64,000 nt of DNA from Acridotheres tristis (lineage: Eukaryota; Chordata; Aves; Passeriformes; Sturnidae): the NCBI GenBank assembly GCA_037013685.1, contig CM072885.1, positions 62,785,785 to 62,849,784 on the forward strand, given 5' to 3'. Shown here piece after piece: positions 24,950-36,762 of the stretch. Each line of letters opens with the position of its first letter. Positions within the stretch are counted from its first letter, which is position 1. The notes under the pieces were generated by a model. The model did no database searches and was not told the DNA's origin. It worked only from the letters and a program-made list of their open reading frames with translations. The position numbers were made by a program, and so were the translations under genes.

Positions 24950-27067
24950 GTAGGATAAATATCCTTTACATGTATATATATTTCTGTATATGCATTTTTA
25001 TATATGTGTCTATATTAGTGGATCTGTGTTTAAAAAAGGGCAGAAAGGCCTGGGACTGGTCATCTTTGCCAGCTCTGAAAAAATATCATTGACAGGGTTA
25101 TCTGAAGTTAATAATTCATTTTAGTTTTTTAAAAAAAACCTGTTGTTTTTGTAATGAATGGTGGTTCTTATAGGCCTTAACTTTCCATAGTTTAGCAAAT
25201 TTTCCTTGAAGCATCATTCAGCAAAGAAAGGTCTTCCTGTTTCTTTTAAAATTACACAACTCTTTTTTCTATTACTTTCTCATTATTTTGCATCATTCTC
25301 CCATATCAAATTAAGAAACAGTTACAGTCAACTGGCAAATGAAGTGATTGACCAAAAAGCTAATTCAGCTGTCCTGCTAAATAAGTGTGACTTCCTATGG
25401 GCTCAGAACCCTTGTCTTTTGGGATCCAGTCATCCACATGCTTTTGAATGGGAAGCTTAAAATTATTCTTTGTTAAAACGTTGGAAAAAAAAATGTTTAA
25501 AACATCCTCTGGATTCTGTTTCCTACCATTTTGCTCTTCCTTTTGGGGACTGTAAATTTTGTTAATCTCTGCTCTTCACTAATCTATCCAGCACCTTTCA
25601 TTTGAAGATTAATGATGCATTTTGCCAGTAGTTGCAAATATTGTAAGACACCAATAGAAAAAAAGTCACCAGATTTTCTCTTTTTTGACCATATTTTTGT
25701 GTTGTATGGTTAGAATAAAGTCATTATCATTGCTTCTCCTGGTGTAGCCAGAAGAGTGTTGGTTATGTATAGATGTGCAAATAATTCCATTCAGGGCATT
25801 ATTCACATATAAGAGAATGTGGATTAGGATATGTGTCCCCAGGTTTATTTGCCATCTCTAATCAAGTGAGGGGGTTTCTTACTATATTGTTTTAGCACAG
25901 AAAAATATTTTATTAAAATTATTTTATCCAGATGTAGTAGAAAATTTCTAGAGGCCTATTGCTTTGAAATAATCAAAGCTGATAGGTGCTGAGCCCTTGA
26001 AAATTCATGTTGAAGAAGCTACTTCTTTTGGCTAATACAAATGAATAATCTTGATTTTAAGCTTAACTTTTTTGTGTGTTTTCATATTAAATCATGGTGT
26101 AAAAATTAGCTTATTTTTCTGGTTTTTATACTAGTTTATGTATTATTATTGCTTTCAGGTTTGTTGGCCGTCCTGGTCGTTATGTGTATGTGTTTGAAGG
26201 TTATAGGATGGAAGAGGTAAGTACATATTAAATTCAAATTACAAATAAAATCCTTTACACAGAGAAATATATATACAGGGTTCAGTGGAATACAGACAGC
26301 AGGGGAAAAATAGAAAACACATGCTAAAACAAGAGGTTAAATCTTCAACTTGAATTGGCAAAACCCAGGGTTTCCATCTAAGGCAACTTTATATTCTTTC
26401 TTTCTGCAGTTTTGACTATTTCATGGTCTTTCTTAGGTGAAGCTTCACCATTTCTGTGCTTCCCAACTGGGCACTAAGGCACAAATATTCCATTATTTTG
26501 TTGAGGCCCTTGGTAAGAGTGAATCTGGCTTCCCATTCTGCAGATCGCTGGGAGCTTGGCAATTTTAATAGCTTAAAAACCTGGAGCCATTTTGTGCTAA
26601 ACCTATAAACATCTCTTTTTTTAAAAAAATCCCTCATGAAGGGGATTGCTGTGGGTATTCCCTGAAAGCTGAGAAATGTACTCAAGGTTTGACAATAAAA
26701 GACATAAAAGTCTTTGCAAGATTGAAGGTTTTCTTTCCCTCTCGGGATAGATCATGTTGGAAGAGTATTGGTGATCCTGCATTATGTTTATTACATTGAT
26801 TATATAGTAAATATTTTTAAAGGAAATATAGGAGCCCCAGGGCAGGTGAGTTGTTTCAGAGCTCTGCATTTTTTTCATAATGCAGTTTTATGAGTGGAGA
26901 TGAAATACCTTGCCAAGCACAGATTTGCAGTGATGGATGAACTCCATGATCCCACACAAATTGGTGGCAGGGACAGTGGGCACATGGAGACACTGGGAGC
27001 TCTCCCGAGTGAGTATTTTAAATTAAATCTCTTAATCCCTTCACACTCTGGTTTTGTTTAATTGCAG
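24950..27067 (+). other. ANO2: Two short ANO2 introns around the 58-nt exon
   Basis: The intron of 1209 bp (24950-26158) and the intron of 851 bp (26217-27067) flank exon 26159-26216. Both are A/T-rich. The first has a TATATG-rich stretch near 24970-25016. No transposable element is recognised in either. Confidence 0.8.
26159..26216 (+). CDS. ANO2: ANO2 coding exon, loop between helices 5 and 6
   Basis: This 58-nt exon, among the smallest in the window, follows GCTTTCAG and ends at donor GTAAGT. Its first base completes the arginine of the previous exon. Residues 130-149 read R-F-V-G-R-P-G-R-Y-V-Y-V-F-E-G-Y-R-M-E-E. This matches the extracellular loop motif F-V-G-R-P-G-x-Y-V-Y, with the following x-R-M-E-E, of ANO1 and ANO2. 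The exon ends in phase 0, directly before the C-A-P-G-G-C exon. It is too short to stand out as an ORF and was found by reading the intron between helices 5 and 6. Confidence 0.95.
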
Positions 27068-27168
27068 TGTGCTCCAGGAGGGTGTCTGATGGAACTCTGC
27101 ATTCAACTGAGCATCATCATGCTTGGAAAGCAACTGATTCAAAATAATCTCTTTGAAATTGGAATCCC
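27068..27168 (+). CDS. ANO2: ANO2 coding exon, helix 6 with first calcium-site residues
   Basis: This 101-nt exon starts in phase 0 after TAATTGCAG and stops two bases into a proline codon before donor GTACGT. It encodes [10 protein letters not shown] (residues 150-159), then helix 6: [17 protein letters not shown]175 and E179 align with ANO1 N650 and E654, two of the six calcium ligands. G169-K170 align with the flexible glycine hinge and lysine of helix 6 that move when calcium binds. The sequence is nearly identical to mammalian ANO1 and ANO2 over this stretch. Confidence 0.97.
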
Positions 27169-28049
27169 GTACGTATTCTGACCTTTTCCATTATGTGTTA
27201 TTCCTATGGCACAGTAAATCAATGCCTTGATCCTTAGTCAGCTAAATGGGACTTTTGCCACTGCCTTCAGTGGGTTCTAATTGAATGTGATGATAAATCA
27301 CATTTTTGGTTGTGGTAGAATGATCTGGTTGTATTTTATGTTGAATAATTGGCTATATCTTCACTAAATGGCTTAAAGAAAATGATGGAATATATGAAAT
27401 AATTGATTTAAATTAATTTTAGAAACCCAGGAAAACAGGCAAGGTATGATAGATCTCCTGGGAAGTTTCAGAGAAGCTTTCAGGACAGCAGCATTGAATA
27501 CAAATTAGCACAAAGTGGAGGGGAGATAGCATGGGGGAAAGCAATAGCCCATAAAAGATGTTAAAATCTATTACTTGATCTATGACTATTTTACAGGTTT
27601 AGGGATGAAATCCACTCATTTCCAAGGTGCCTTTATGTCATTCTGTGATGATGCAGGAGCAAGCAGAGACACTGACAGCTCAATGCCTTTCTGCCAAGGG
27701 CTGCTTCAGTGCTCAGTCCCCTGCTCCAAATACAGCAGGAAAACTCTCCCTGTCTCTCACCATGGGGATCTTCAGGCACTGGGAATCCACTGAGAAAGTC
27801 CTGCTCCTGCCTCTTGGGAGGTTTGCTTCGTGGTGGCAGTGGCCTGTGAAATGTTGGAGATGAAGAGTCTGGTTTAGACATCTCAGCTCCACTGAAATGA
27901 GGCAGAATCTTCCAACTCTGGTGTCAGCAGATTTTAGGTCACATCCATAGGACTGTGAAGATGGTAACTAGAAATCAAGAGGAGTGATTCTTAAAAGATA
28001 TGAAATATATTTCAAACAAGCCCTTTTCCTCCCTTTTCTCAGCAAGAAC

Positions 28050-28065
28050 TTTTTTTTTTTTTTTT
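28050..28065. repeat. T16 homopolymer
   Basis: An uninterrupted run of 16 T in the intron after the helix 6 exon. No retroposon body is attached to it. Confidence 0.9.
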
Positions 28066-28783
28066 CCTTGCAAGGAATTTAAATAGAGAGAAAAAATTCC
28101 CAAACAAATCAGATGTAGATTATGGATGGTTTCATTATTCTTGTGTCAAAGTTCAGTAGGGAGGTCTGTTTTCTGTCTGCATCTCATTGAGTTTACATTT
28201 TATTTTGAGAAAAGGGTGGTAAATCATTCCCAAAATATCTGACATGTTGAAGGCTTAAAGCTTTCTCAGTGTAAACCTGCTGTAATTTGTTTCTCGTCTT
28301 CCAAAAACTTACTGCTACTGGACTTTTTAAATGGGGATTTTATGATGTTACAAATACTGTATTTATTATTTTTGACTCATGAAAGCATGGGCTGATCCAG
28401 TCCAAACAGAAAGTCGTGTCCAATTATTTTTCATTTCCCTCCCTTCCATGCAAGAATGCGATAATTTCATCCCATTTTTCTCCCTCGGATCTGCTCCCCC
28501 CACCCTTTAGCCAACAAACTGTGGTGGCCTCAATTTCCAAAACTGTTTAAAAACAAACCTACTTTCATCCTCCCCTTCCTAGATAAATACCTCATTTCAG
28601 TCACAGTGCTATCTTGCCATGCTGGAATAAATATATTTGCTTTTCCTTTGCTTGTCTGCATTCCCTAGAAAATTGTGTGTGTATCTGTAGGGCTCAGCCC
28701 TTCTTCACGGACTTGTTTGCACCAGAAGAATCACTGAGCACTTAATTAAATCGGATTTAGACTTCTGTTCCTGCATGGACCAC

Positions 28784-29090
28784 TGTACTGGTTTGGGCTG
28801 GATCCTTAAGGGTACCAGCAGCTGCAGTTTTCATCCCCCTTTGCCTTGTGTCTCTTTGGAGGGACTGAGAGTTGGGGTGAATAACACAGATTCTTCCATT
28901 GGCTCCCTGTATTTTCACTGTGGACAGAGTCCAGGTGCTGCCACCAACCTTCTCCATATGGAGAGACAGAAGGGGAGATATCATAAATGGTGGTTTGCTC
29001 CTCTGAATCTGGTACTGTCCCCTGCACATCTGTAACATGGAAGCACCTCTCTGCTGAGTTATCAGATGACACTCATCAAAAAAGTTTTCC
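28784..29090 (+). mobile_element. Possible remnant of an ERV LTR 5' end
   Basis: The start TGTACTGGTTTGGGCTGG resembles the first bases of common avian LTRs (TGTxCTGGTTTxGGCTGG). The following 300 bp is moderately GC-rich, but I see no clear TATA, poly(A) signal or right end. This is a weak call. Confidence 0.25.
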
Positions 29091-29868
29091 TCCTCACTGA
29101 AATCTCAGGATTTCAAGTTAATTGTGTTTTTAGGAAGCCTTTTGATTTCATTCACCAGAAAAGCCAAGGTGTTTTAGTTGATTTGCAGAAATCCCAAATT
29201 CCATTTTCTTCTCTTTCTCCTCAAAAAATACTGGTAAGTAGATGATAGAGTAAGTTTGCAAACAGTCATCCTTTCTGTTCCTACAACAAAATTTCCAAAT
29301 TGGAAAGAATTTTGGAATTGGAAAGCATCTTTCCATGTCTTCATTCTGCTTTATCCATGGTCAGTACTGGGTGAGGAGAGAAACTTCATATGGCAGCCCT
29401 GCATATTTTGGGATCATGGGGGACCCATCCTTGCTTTTCCCTTCAATGTTTCTGCAGAAACTGCTGCCACAGCTATGACAGATGTAATTGCTGGTCTCCT
29501 AAGCCTTGTGTGATTTCTTTTTTTAATTTCTGCATCCAGCAAGAGCAAACCAGCTAGGTAAAAGCAACAAGATTTGAATTATAGAAAACTAAGCCCTCTT
29601 GAACTGAAATGTGTGTTCTGTGGGGCTGGAATTCACAAGTTTAACAGATGTAAATATGCCACAGTTCACTCAGATGTGTCACATACCATCATTCTTTTAC
29701 TGTTGCCACAGGAATTGACCCTAAAAGGCTGCAGGGCTTGAAAGCCTTAACCCAGAGTTCTTTTAAGACCCTTTTTATTCAGTTCTGGTTTTTTCTGAAC
29801 TTATTAAAAAAAACATCCATGTGGTTATTTTATTACTCTCTGTCTTTGACCTTGGTGCTAAACCCTTA

Positions 29869-29938
29869 GGGTGAAATCCTGGCCCTATTGAAGTGAACAG
29901 CAAAACTATTGAATTTAGTGAGGCCATGGTTGTGGCCC
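29869..29938. repeat. Remnant of an ancient palindromic dispersed repeat
   Basis: GGGTGAAATCCTGGCCCTAT-TGAAGTGAA followed by the imperfect reverse TTGAATTTAGTGAGGCC. The phrase GTGAAATCCTGGCCC...TTGAAGT is widespread in reptile and bird genomes as an old palindromic element. I do not assign a family name with confidence. Confidence 0.5.
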
Positions 29939-30180
29939 TTTTATTCAGCATCAATTTCCATCACTTCCTTCAAAATATACATAAATATGCTAGATGAGAA
30001 TACAAGAGTTAATAAAGTCCATTTAAAGACTACCCTTCATAGCTGTTATCGCTGATGTTGCTTTTCACCTTTACTAAATTATTCTTAATTAAAGGTTTAG
30101 GTGGTGGTTTTTGCCATTTTTTTCCTTTCCCTGTTTTTTATTGTTGTTGTTTTCCTCTGATTGAGAAACCAATAAACCCC

Positions 30181-30211
30181 AAACACAACACAACACAAAC
30201 ACAAACACACT
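30181..30211. repeat. CA/ACAAA-rich simple repeat
   Basis: A short (CACAA)n/(ACACAA)n tract of about 30 bp in the same intron. Confidence 0.8.
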
Positions 30212-30623
30212 CCTGTAAAATCCAGGATATCTGAATATGTCAAGGAAGCATGGCTGTACCAAAAATTTGTGGGAGAACAAGAAGTTTAGATATCTTTGTT
30301 CTCCTCCTGCCTCCTTCTTGCACCTGTGAATGTGAGGTGTTTCTTTATGTGAACAGACTGTAAGAATATGACTGAAGAAAAGCCTGGACCTTCAGTGTTC
30401 CTTCCCAAAAGAAGGAATGAAAATTACAGGTGAGGACACAAGAGTGTGGGTCACTGCTCTTGCTTTTCTTCAGATTCAAGTGCTCCAGCTACTCAACCTA
30501 AGAATCTTTTCCGTTTAGCTTTCTCTCTGCAGCTTTTTCCATTATCCTACAGATCAACAAGCATCACCTGGAAGGAGAGCCTTAAAAACCCCCCTATTAT
30601 AAATAATCCTTTGTTCCCAGCAG

Positions 30624-30990
30624 CTGGGAACAACCTTAAAGACCTCCCAGTTCCAAGCTCCTGGCACGGGCAGGGACACCTTCCACTATCCCAGGTTGCT
30701 CAGAGCCCCATCCAGCCTGGCCTTGGGCACTTCCAGGGATGGGGCAGCCACATCTGCTCTTGGAAACCTGTGCCAGGACCTCAGCAACCTGGCAGAAAGA
30801 AATTTCCACCCATATCCCATATAAACCTGCTCTATATCAGTATGAAGCCATTCCCCCTTTTCCTGCACTCCATCCCTTGTCAATAGTCTCTGTCTGTCTT
30901 CCCTGTAGGTTCCCTTCAGGCATTGGAAGGCTCAATTAAGTCCCCTTGGTGACTTCTTTTTTCCAGGCTGAACAATCCCAATTGTCCCAC
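30624..30990 (-). repeat. CR1 retroposon, antisense
   Basis: It runs from GGGAACAACCTTAAAGACCT through CACCTTCCACTATCCCAGG to TTCCAGGCTGAACAATCCC. It lacks the very 3' tail. It is the dominant subfamily. Confidence 0.9.
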
Positions 30991-33866
30991 TGAAGACACA
31001 AACACCTGTGCCAACAAAGTAAATTTCCTGCATCTGTCCTCTTTCAAACTGCACTTCAGATGTCCCACCTCTTCACCCTCTATCCATTCCACTGTCTCAC
31101 TCCACAAATTTCTCATTTTTCCTAAGTCATCATCATTCTTCCCCCTAGATCCCCCAAATCCAGCTGGTCCTCCTTATTGTATCAATAGAGAAACTGTTGA
31201 ATCATCTCTCTGATTTTTGAGAAGGAGCCTTCATCTAATCACCATGTGCTTACAGCCCAGCCAGGATCACTTGGAGCTTGATTTCTCTCTTTTCATCATA
31301 TTTTTTCTCAAAAGCTCGAGGGTTATTGACAGGTGGGGCTGTAGTGATTTTATGCTCACTTCAGATGCTTGTTAATGTGCATAATGCAGTGCTTATTGGT
31401 TGTACTGGGAATTACAATCAGCATAATTCAGCCACGTTCCCACCTCTTACCTAACACAATAATTTGGTGCCAATCCCCTGTGAGAAGCTGCAATGTAATT
31501 TTTAACTGCTTTAGACACAGGCTGACAAAAACCTGTGCATTTTCTTTCCCTCTCATCCTGCATTCATTCTTTTCACCTGCTGTTCAGTCCCCTGAAGGAA
31601 GCACCTTGGGTTTTGGCATTCCCTGGCAAAAGGACCAGAAATAATAACTATTCTACAGCTCCACAGTTTTGCCTCTTTGCCCAGATCTGTGTGGAGTCAT
31701 GAAACTTTGCTGCATGAGCCTCTCCAGCACAAAGCTTCTGGGACACTCATGCTGAATGGGCAAACCTGCCTCTTCCTCATGTGGGGGGCTGCCTGGCAGG
31801 AACAAATCAGAAGCTAAAAGAACTCTTTTTCTGTCAATCTTCTTTAAAAACCTTGATCTGGGTAATTAAGAAACAAGCTTTGAACAAAGACGTTTAAAAA
31901 GCATACTCGAGTTTAGTATCATAATCATAAGTACAGATAAAGAGTTCTGCAAAACTCATTTTCATTGCCCTATTGCTGTGTAGCTGGAGAATAACACCCT
32001 GCAAATCCCTCTTCTCTGTTCCTTTAACTTTCTGACACATTTCTGCTTGGTTTCAAACTTCAGATGCTTGGATATGACACAAAGGTACTTTTTTTTTTTG
32101 GTGGAAAATTTGAAATAATTGGTTTGGCTTGCTTTCAATCAGTTGATCTTTCAAAAAAAAACGTACAAAGAAGCATACAGACACTCTTCAAAGCTGAACT
32201 CCAAATGGTTAAAGGTGCTGTTCCTCATGCCTGGCTTAGAGATAACCAGATGAAAAATTAAAAACTATTCTGAACAGTTGAGCCCTGGATTTGGTGTATT
32301 CCCAAATAAACATTAAAAACAACAACAATTGTTTTAGTTACTGGGTTCTTGTGGGAGGTGTGTTTATGCATTAAACTCCAGAACTGGATTCTGTGGTGCT
32401 GTAGCTGAAGGATTAGATCACATATGGACAGATTTCACATCTAAAGACACCCAAATTTTATCTCAGCTGCTGCTGCACCGTGACAACGAGATGATCTTCA
32501 CTCTCACCTGCCCACAGAAGTGTGAGGGACATTTATAGCTCGTATCATTTCGTTGGAACAGAAATCAGCACTGTCTTGAACTTACTGTTCACCATCCTCT
32601 CAGAGTCCCTCACATTAGGAAATTAACTGGGATATGTTGGAAGAGCATCCTGGGAATTCTTTGAGTGTTTTAAATCCTGCCCCAGCCTCCTGCCCTCTGG
32701 ATGCTACATCACCTCTGTCACAGACAAGTTCCCTTGGCTGCCATAAAGACAGAGGGGGAGAAAGGGAATTTTAGTGTCTTGAAATGGCTGAGTTTGCATG
32801 ATATAGGAGGTAAATGTCTTTATTCAAGGATTCATCTAATTCTGTCTCGTGAAGCTTTATTTTATATTTACCTCCACCCTTTCATTAAAATTGTGTAATC
32901 TGAGTGTCCTGGGTACCAGTACTGCCAAGTACTGATGATGTTACCATCAGACTTGGGAGCTACATCTTCCTTCGACCTCAAACAAAAGCTGCAGTTGTCC
33001 TGTTGATTTTTGAAACTTTATGACTCAAGATCTGAGAGGGCTTGATGCAATCTAGACCTGTTTAAAGAGTGTTTTCCAATCCCCAGTTCCTCCATACTAG
33101 TGCTGAAATGGAATAGGTCCTGTGAACACTGGTAGGTGCAGAAATTCCTCAGTCAGTGTGGGAACACAGTGACCCCATGGCTCAGTATAAATTTGGGACT
33201 GGAGCAATGGACCCACACAGCAAAACCTTTATTGTGTTTGCCAGCTTTTGTTCCTCAGCCTTGCCCTGCTGCTGAAGTCAGGGTCCAGGAAAGTGGTTCT
33301 GCTTCCTTGGAGGTCCAAAGGAAAACCCCTTCCCCCAAATATTCCTGTATCCAGGCCACACACCTACAGTTCAAAGGGTTTATCACAAGCTCTGGGGGAA
33401 AAGCTTGTGGGAGAGCCCTGTGTACACTACTGGCAAAACATCACTGGAATTAGTCTGGATTTCCACTCATGGCACATATGTGAAGAACTGTAAAATAGTG
33501 CTGTGTGTTTCTGTGGAAGATAAATATCATCTGCAAAAGAAAGATATGCAATAAGTATAAATCTAGCTATTTTATGCTAATTAAATGTATTTTGCTGCCT
33601 TGATTTTGAAGAAATACCTCATTCTCCTCTGGTTTTCCATGGGAAATTCTCAGTGTGTAAAATAGAATGAAGTTGTTGATGCATATGTATTTAAAATATC
33701 ATTGAGGGGGACATTGGGAAGACTTTACTCTCCATTTAGAAATCATTCATTTTTCTCTAATTTATTTGTCAGTGTCATTAAATTTGTATCCCCATCTCAG
33801 TGGGGCAGTGTTTGATACTGCTATTTGTACTGTCAGTATATTCTTGCACCCTCTTTGGAAATATTC

Positions 33867-34030
33867 CATAATCACAAAATGGCCTGGGTTGGAAAGGACC
33901 TTGAAGCTCATCCAGTTCCAACTCCATGCCATGGCCGGGGACACCTTCCACTCTCCCAGGTTACTCAGAGCCCCATCCAACCTGACCTTGGACACTTCCA
34001 GGGATGGGGCAGCCACAGCTTCTCTTGGCA
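33867..34030 (-). repeat. CR1 fragment, antisense
   Basis: It starts at the tail (CATAATCACAAAATGGCC) and stops within CACAGCTTCTCTTGGCAACT, about 165 bp. It lies 450 bp upstream of the helix 6-7 linker exon. Confidence 0.92.
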
Positions 34031-34479
34031 ACTCATGAATAACTGGTAATTTTTTACCTTAAAATTCTATTATACTGGAAGTTCCCAATTTTTATAGTGA
34101 GATAAAAGAGTGCCTGTAGTAGAAATGTGGAATTAAACCATTACATTTTGTATTTTGTTAAAGGAGAGGTGCTCACTCTGTTGTTCTTGAGAGTACTAAT
34201 TATTAATATTATTTAGGTCCAAAGATCTTGAGGAAGATCCCCTTGGAATATGCATCTAGAGAGAAAAATAATTTTAAGGTACTGGATTCAACTCCAGTAG
34301 CTTGTACCTGTCAATAAAAAACCATCAGAATTTCCCAGGGTAGTGTAAACTCTCCCTGTGATGGACCAAAGTAACATAAGATTAATTTTGTGTTGCTGTG
34401 CAAAGACTTGGGCCAAATCTTTTGGGGGAAAAAAAACCGAGAACAACTGACCTGGGTCAATTTGAACTTTATTCCTCAG

Positions 34480-34628
34480 GAAGCTCAAGAAGCTCTTCAG
34501 GAAGCTGAAGGATGAAAGAACTGAGCTAAAGGAAATGGACACCAATCAATCAAAGGATCCTCAGCAATGGGATCTCGACTACATCTTGGAACCTTTCACT
34601 GGGCTGACTCCAGAATACATGGAAATGA
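34480..34628 (+). CDS. ANO2: ANO2 coding exon, helix 6-7 linker and helix 7 acidic pair
   Basis: This 149-nt exon follows ATTCCTCAG after a 7.3-kb intron. Its first base completes the proline, and its final A begins an isoleucine before donor GTAAGT. Residues 184-202 form a lysine-rich cytoplasmic linker ([12 protein letters not shown]). A variable polar stretch follows (residues 203-212), then [21 protein letters not shown]228 and E231 align with ANO1 E702 and E705, the calcium-binding glutamates at the start of helix 7. The variable part differs between ANO1 and ANO2 and reads more like ANO2 (Q-W-D-L-D-Y). Confidence 0.96.
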
Positions 34629-34884
34629 GTAAGTTTTTGGAATTTCCTTTCCCTTTCTGCAATAACCATGGCTTTACATAGGGCTATGTGTCAGAAGTGG
34701 TCGTGAGAAAGGGGGAAAAATACCCCAGCACTTGTAGTTTGCAGAAATTCCATGTGAGCTAGCAGAGCTATGAGATTACCATAGTGCCAACAGAGAAATA
34801 ATGATGAATCCCAGGATCTGTTAATACTTCTGCTGTCAGATTCCAGGATTCCTAACTGAGAAAAGTACATAGAAACCATTTGGC

Positions 34885-35345
34885 CACAGAATCAATAGGT
34901 GTGGTTAGGAGGGATCTCTGGAGATGATCTGGTCCAACCTCCTGCTCAAAGCAAGGTCAGCTAGAGGATGTTGCTGAGAGACTTGTCCAGCTGGGTTTTG
35001 AGTATTTGCAGGGATGGACAGTCAACAATTTTTCCAGTATTTGATCACCCTTGCACCAAGGATTTTTTAATGTTTAAGTTGCATTCCCTACATTTCCATT
35101 CGTGCCCTGTACCTCTTGTCCTTTCACTGGGTGCCCTTGAGAAGGTTTTAGCTGTCTTCTCCCACGTGCCACATGGGTAAGATCCCCTGAGCCTTCTTTT
35201 CCTGTGGTACAGAAATCCCAGGGCTCTCAACTTCTTGTTCCTCAGGTCCTTTGGTCCCTCAACCATCTGAATGGCTCTCCAGTGGATTCACTGCAATGTG
35301 TCCATGTTTTTCTGCTACTGGGGAGCACAGCCCAGTAGCTGCCTC
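34885..35345 (-). repeat. CR1 retroposon of another subfamily, antisense
   Basis: It starts CACAGAATCAATAGG and shows GATCTGGTCCAACCTCCTGC, TCAAAGCAAGGTCAGCTAGA, GCCCTGTACCTCTTGTCC, GATCCCCTGAGCCTTC and ATCTGAATGGCTCTCCAGTG. This is the older CR1 type with the GCTCAAAGCAGG phrase. It is diverged but continuous for about 460 bp. Confidence 0.88.
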
Positions 35346-36542
35346 ATGAGTAGACCCTGGAGAGGCAGGGAAGGAGAAAGCAGGAATGCTGTGGGTGGGG
35401 GTGTAGAAAGGAGAGAAATAATCCATGCAAACCCAAGCTTTAGGACACACAAAAATTCAGGGAGAAGCACAATGGGCATGATATCTAAAACCAGACATTT
35501 TATAAATATTGAATGTGGCAACTCCTGTTTTAACAAGTCACTATTCTCAATATCTAAAGATGAAGGCATTTTATGGCAAAAACATTAAATACCATACATG
35601 ATTTATCTCTCTATACAAAAACAATTTTGATTTGTAGATACAATTTTTAATCTAATTAAAAACAAATACATGAGAATTTATAGAATGGTAGATTTATATA
35701 AATCTATAAATTTGTAAGTGTACACGAGTATTTCTCATGACAGCAGATTTGTGGATGTCTTTTTAATATGTTTAGGATCCCAACCTTGCCTTCTGTAGCA
35801 CCATCAAGAATCCCTCACCTCCCATTATCTCCCTCTCAATTGTTCCAACTCACCTTAGGATCTTGTCTGTATTACCACTTCTATTACCTTATCCCCTTCT
35901 GCACATGATGATACTTTGTTGAAAAATTATCCTTTAGGACTGATTTTTTCCATTAATTACTTCAGCCCGAGATGATTTTTCTTCTTGTAAACTTCAAGTA
36001 AGCCTTTTAGCAATTTTTGAAATTAAACAATTGTAAAAAAGAACAGACATTTTTTTCCCTGTAAAAAATTTTATGCTCAGGAATAACTCAGAAATATCTG
36101 TATTTTAACAACCCAAATTTCTTGATTAGTTAGGTCTAAGGACAAGGACCTTTAGTTACCAGTAACAAATATATACTGGTGATGTTTGTCAGCATTGCTT
36201 GGGTTTGCTGTCAGTGGCCTTAATTCTGCTGTGAGAAAAGTGATGCTCCAATGTTGTGGGTTTGAACATAATTTCCAAAATGTCAGATTTGTTTTAAGGG
36301 TTAATCTAAGACCATGTATTTAGAAAGGAAGAAGATCACTAATCTAGCCTTTAATGAAGAAAAGCTACAGTAGGGTTTTCCTTACCTGTGTTTTGACTTC
36401 AGAGTACCTCTTGGAGTTCCCATGTTTAGCCCTTTGTTATGCTGTCCCTTAGGGAATTGTTTGGGATTTTTTAATTTTAGGAGCAAGTTCTAGAAATTGC
36501 TGAGTCAAATCATGGCCACTGAAATGAGTAGGTTAATGTGTT

Positions 36543-36558
36543 AAAAAAAAAAAAAAAA
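36543..36558. repeat. A16 homopolymer
   Basis: A run of A immediately upstream of the CR1 fragment at 36601. CR1 tails are not poly(A), so the two are probably unrelated. Confidence 0.85.
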
Positions 36559-36600
36559 GAAATGCAGAGGTACCACCATAGTCTGTTAAGTTTTGGGGGT

Positions 36601-36762
36601 TCCTGTTCCAGGGAAGTGGTCCCATCCCCAAGCCTGCCAAAGTTTGGACAATGCTCTCAGGAACATAGTGGCATTCTTGGGCTGTCCTGTGCAGGGCCAG
36701 GAGTAGGACTTTGATGGTTCCCTTCCAGCTCAAGATAATCCATTATTCTATTTCATGGTTCT
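36601..36762 (+). repeat. CR1 fragment of the third subfamily, sense
   Basis: It contains CCAAGCCTGCCAAAGTTTGG, ACAATGCTCTCAGGAACATA, CTGTGCAGGGCCAGGAGTAG and CCTTCCAGCTCAAGATAATC, and the tail CATTATTCTATTTCATGG. It is the same lineage as the antisense copy at 11758. Confidence 0.88.

Larger units (their letters stand above)
27169..34479 (+). other. ANO2: ANO2 intron, 7.3 kb
   Basis: It carries two CR1 copies, a possible LTR remnant (28784), an ancient palindromic repeat (29869) and simple repeats. About 70% has no feature I can name. Confidence 0.8.
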
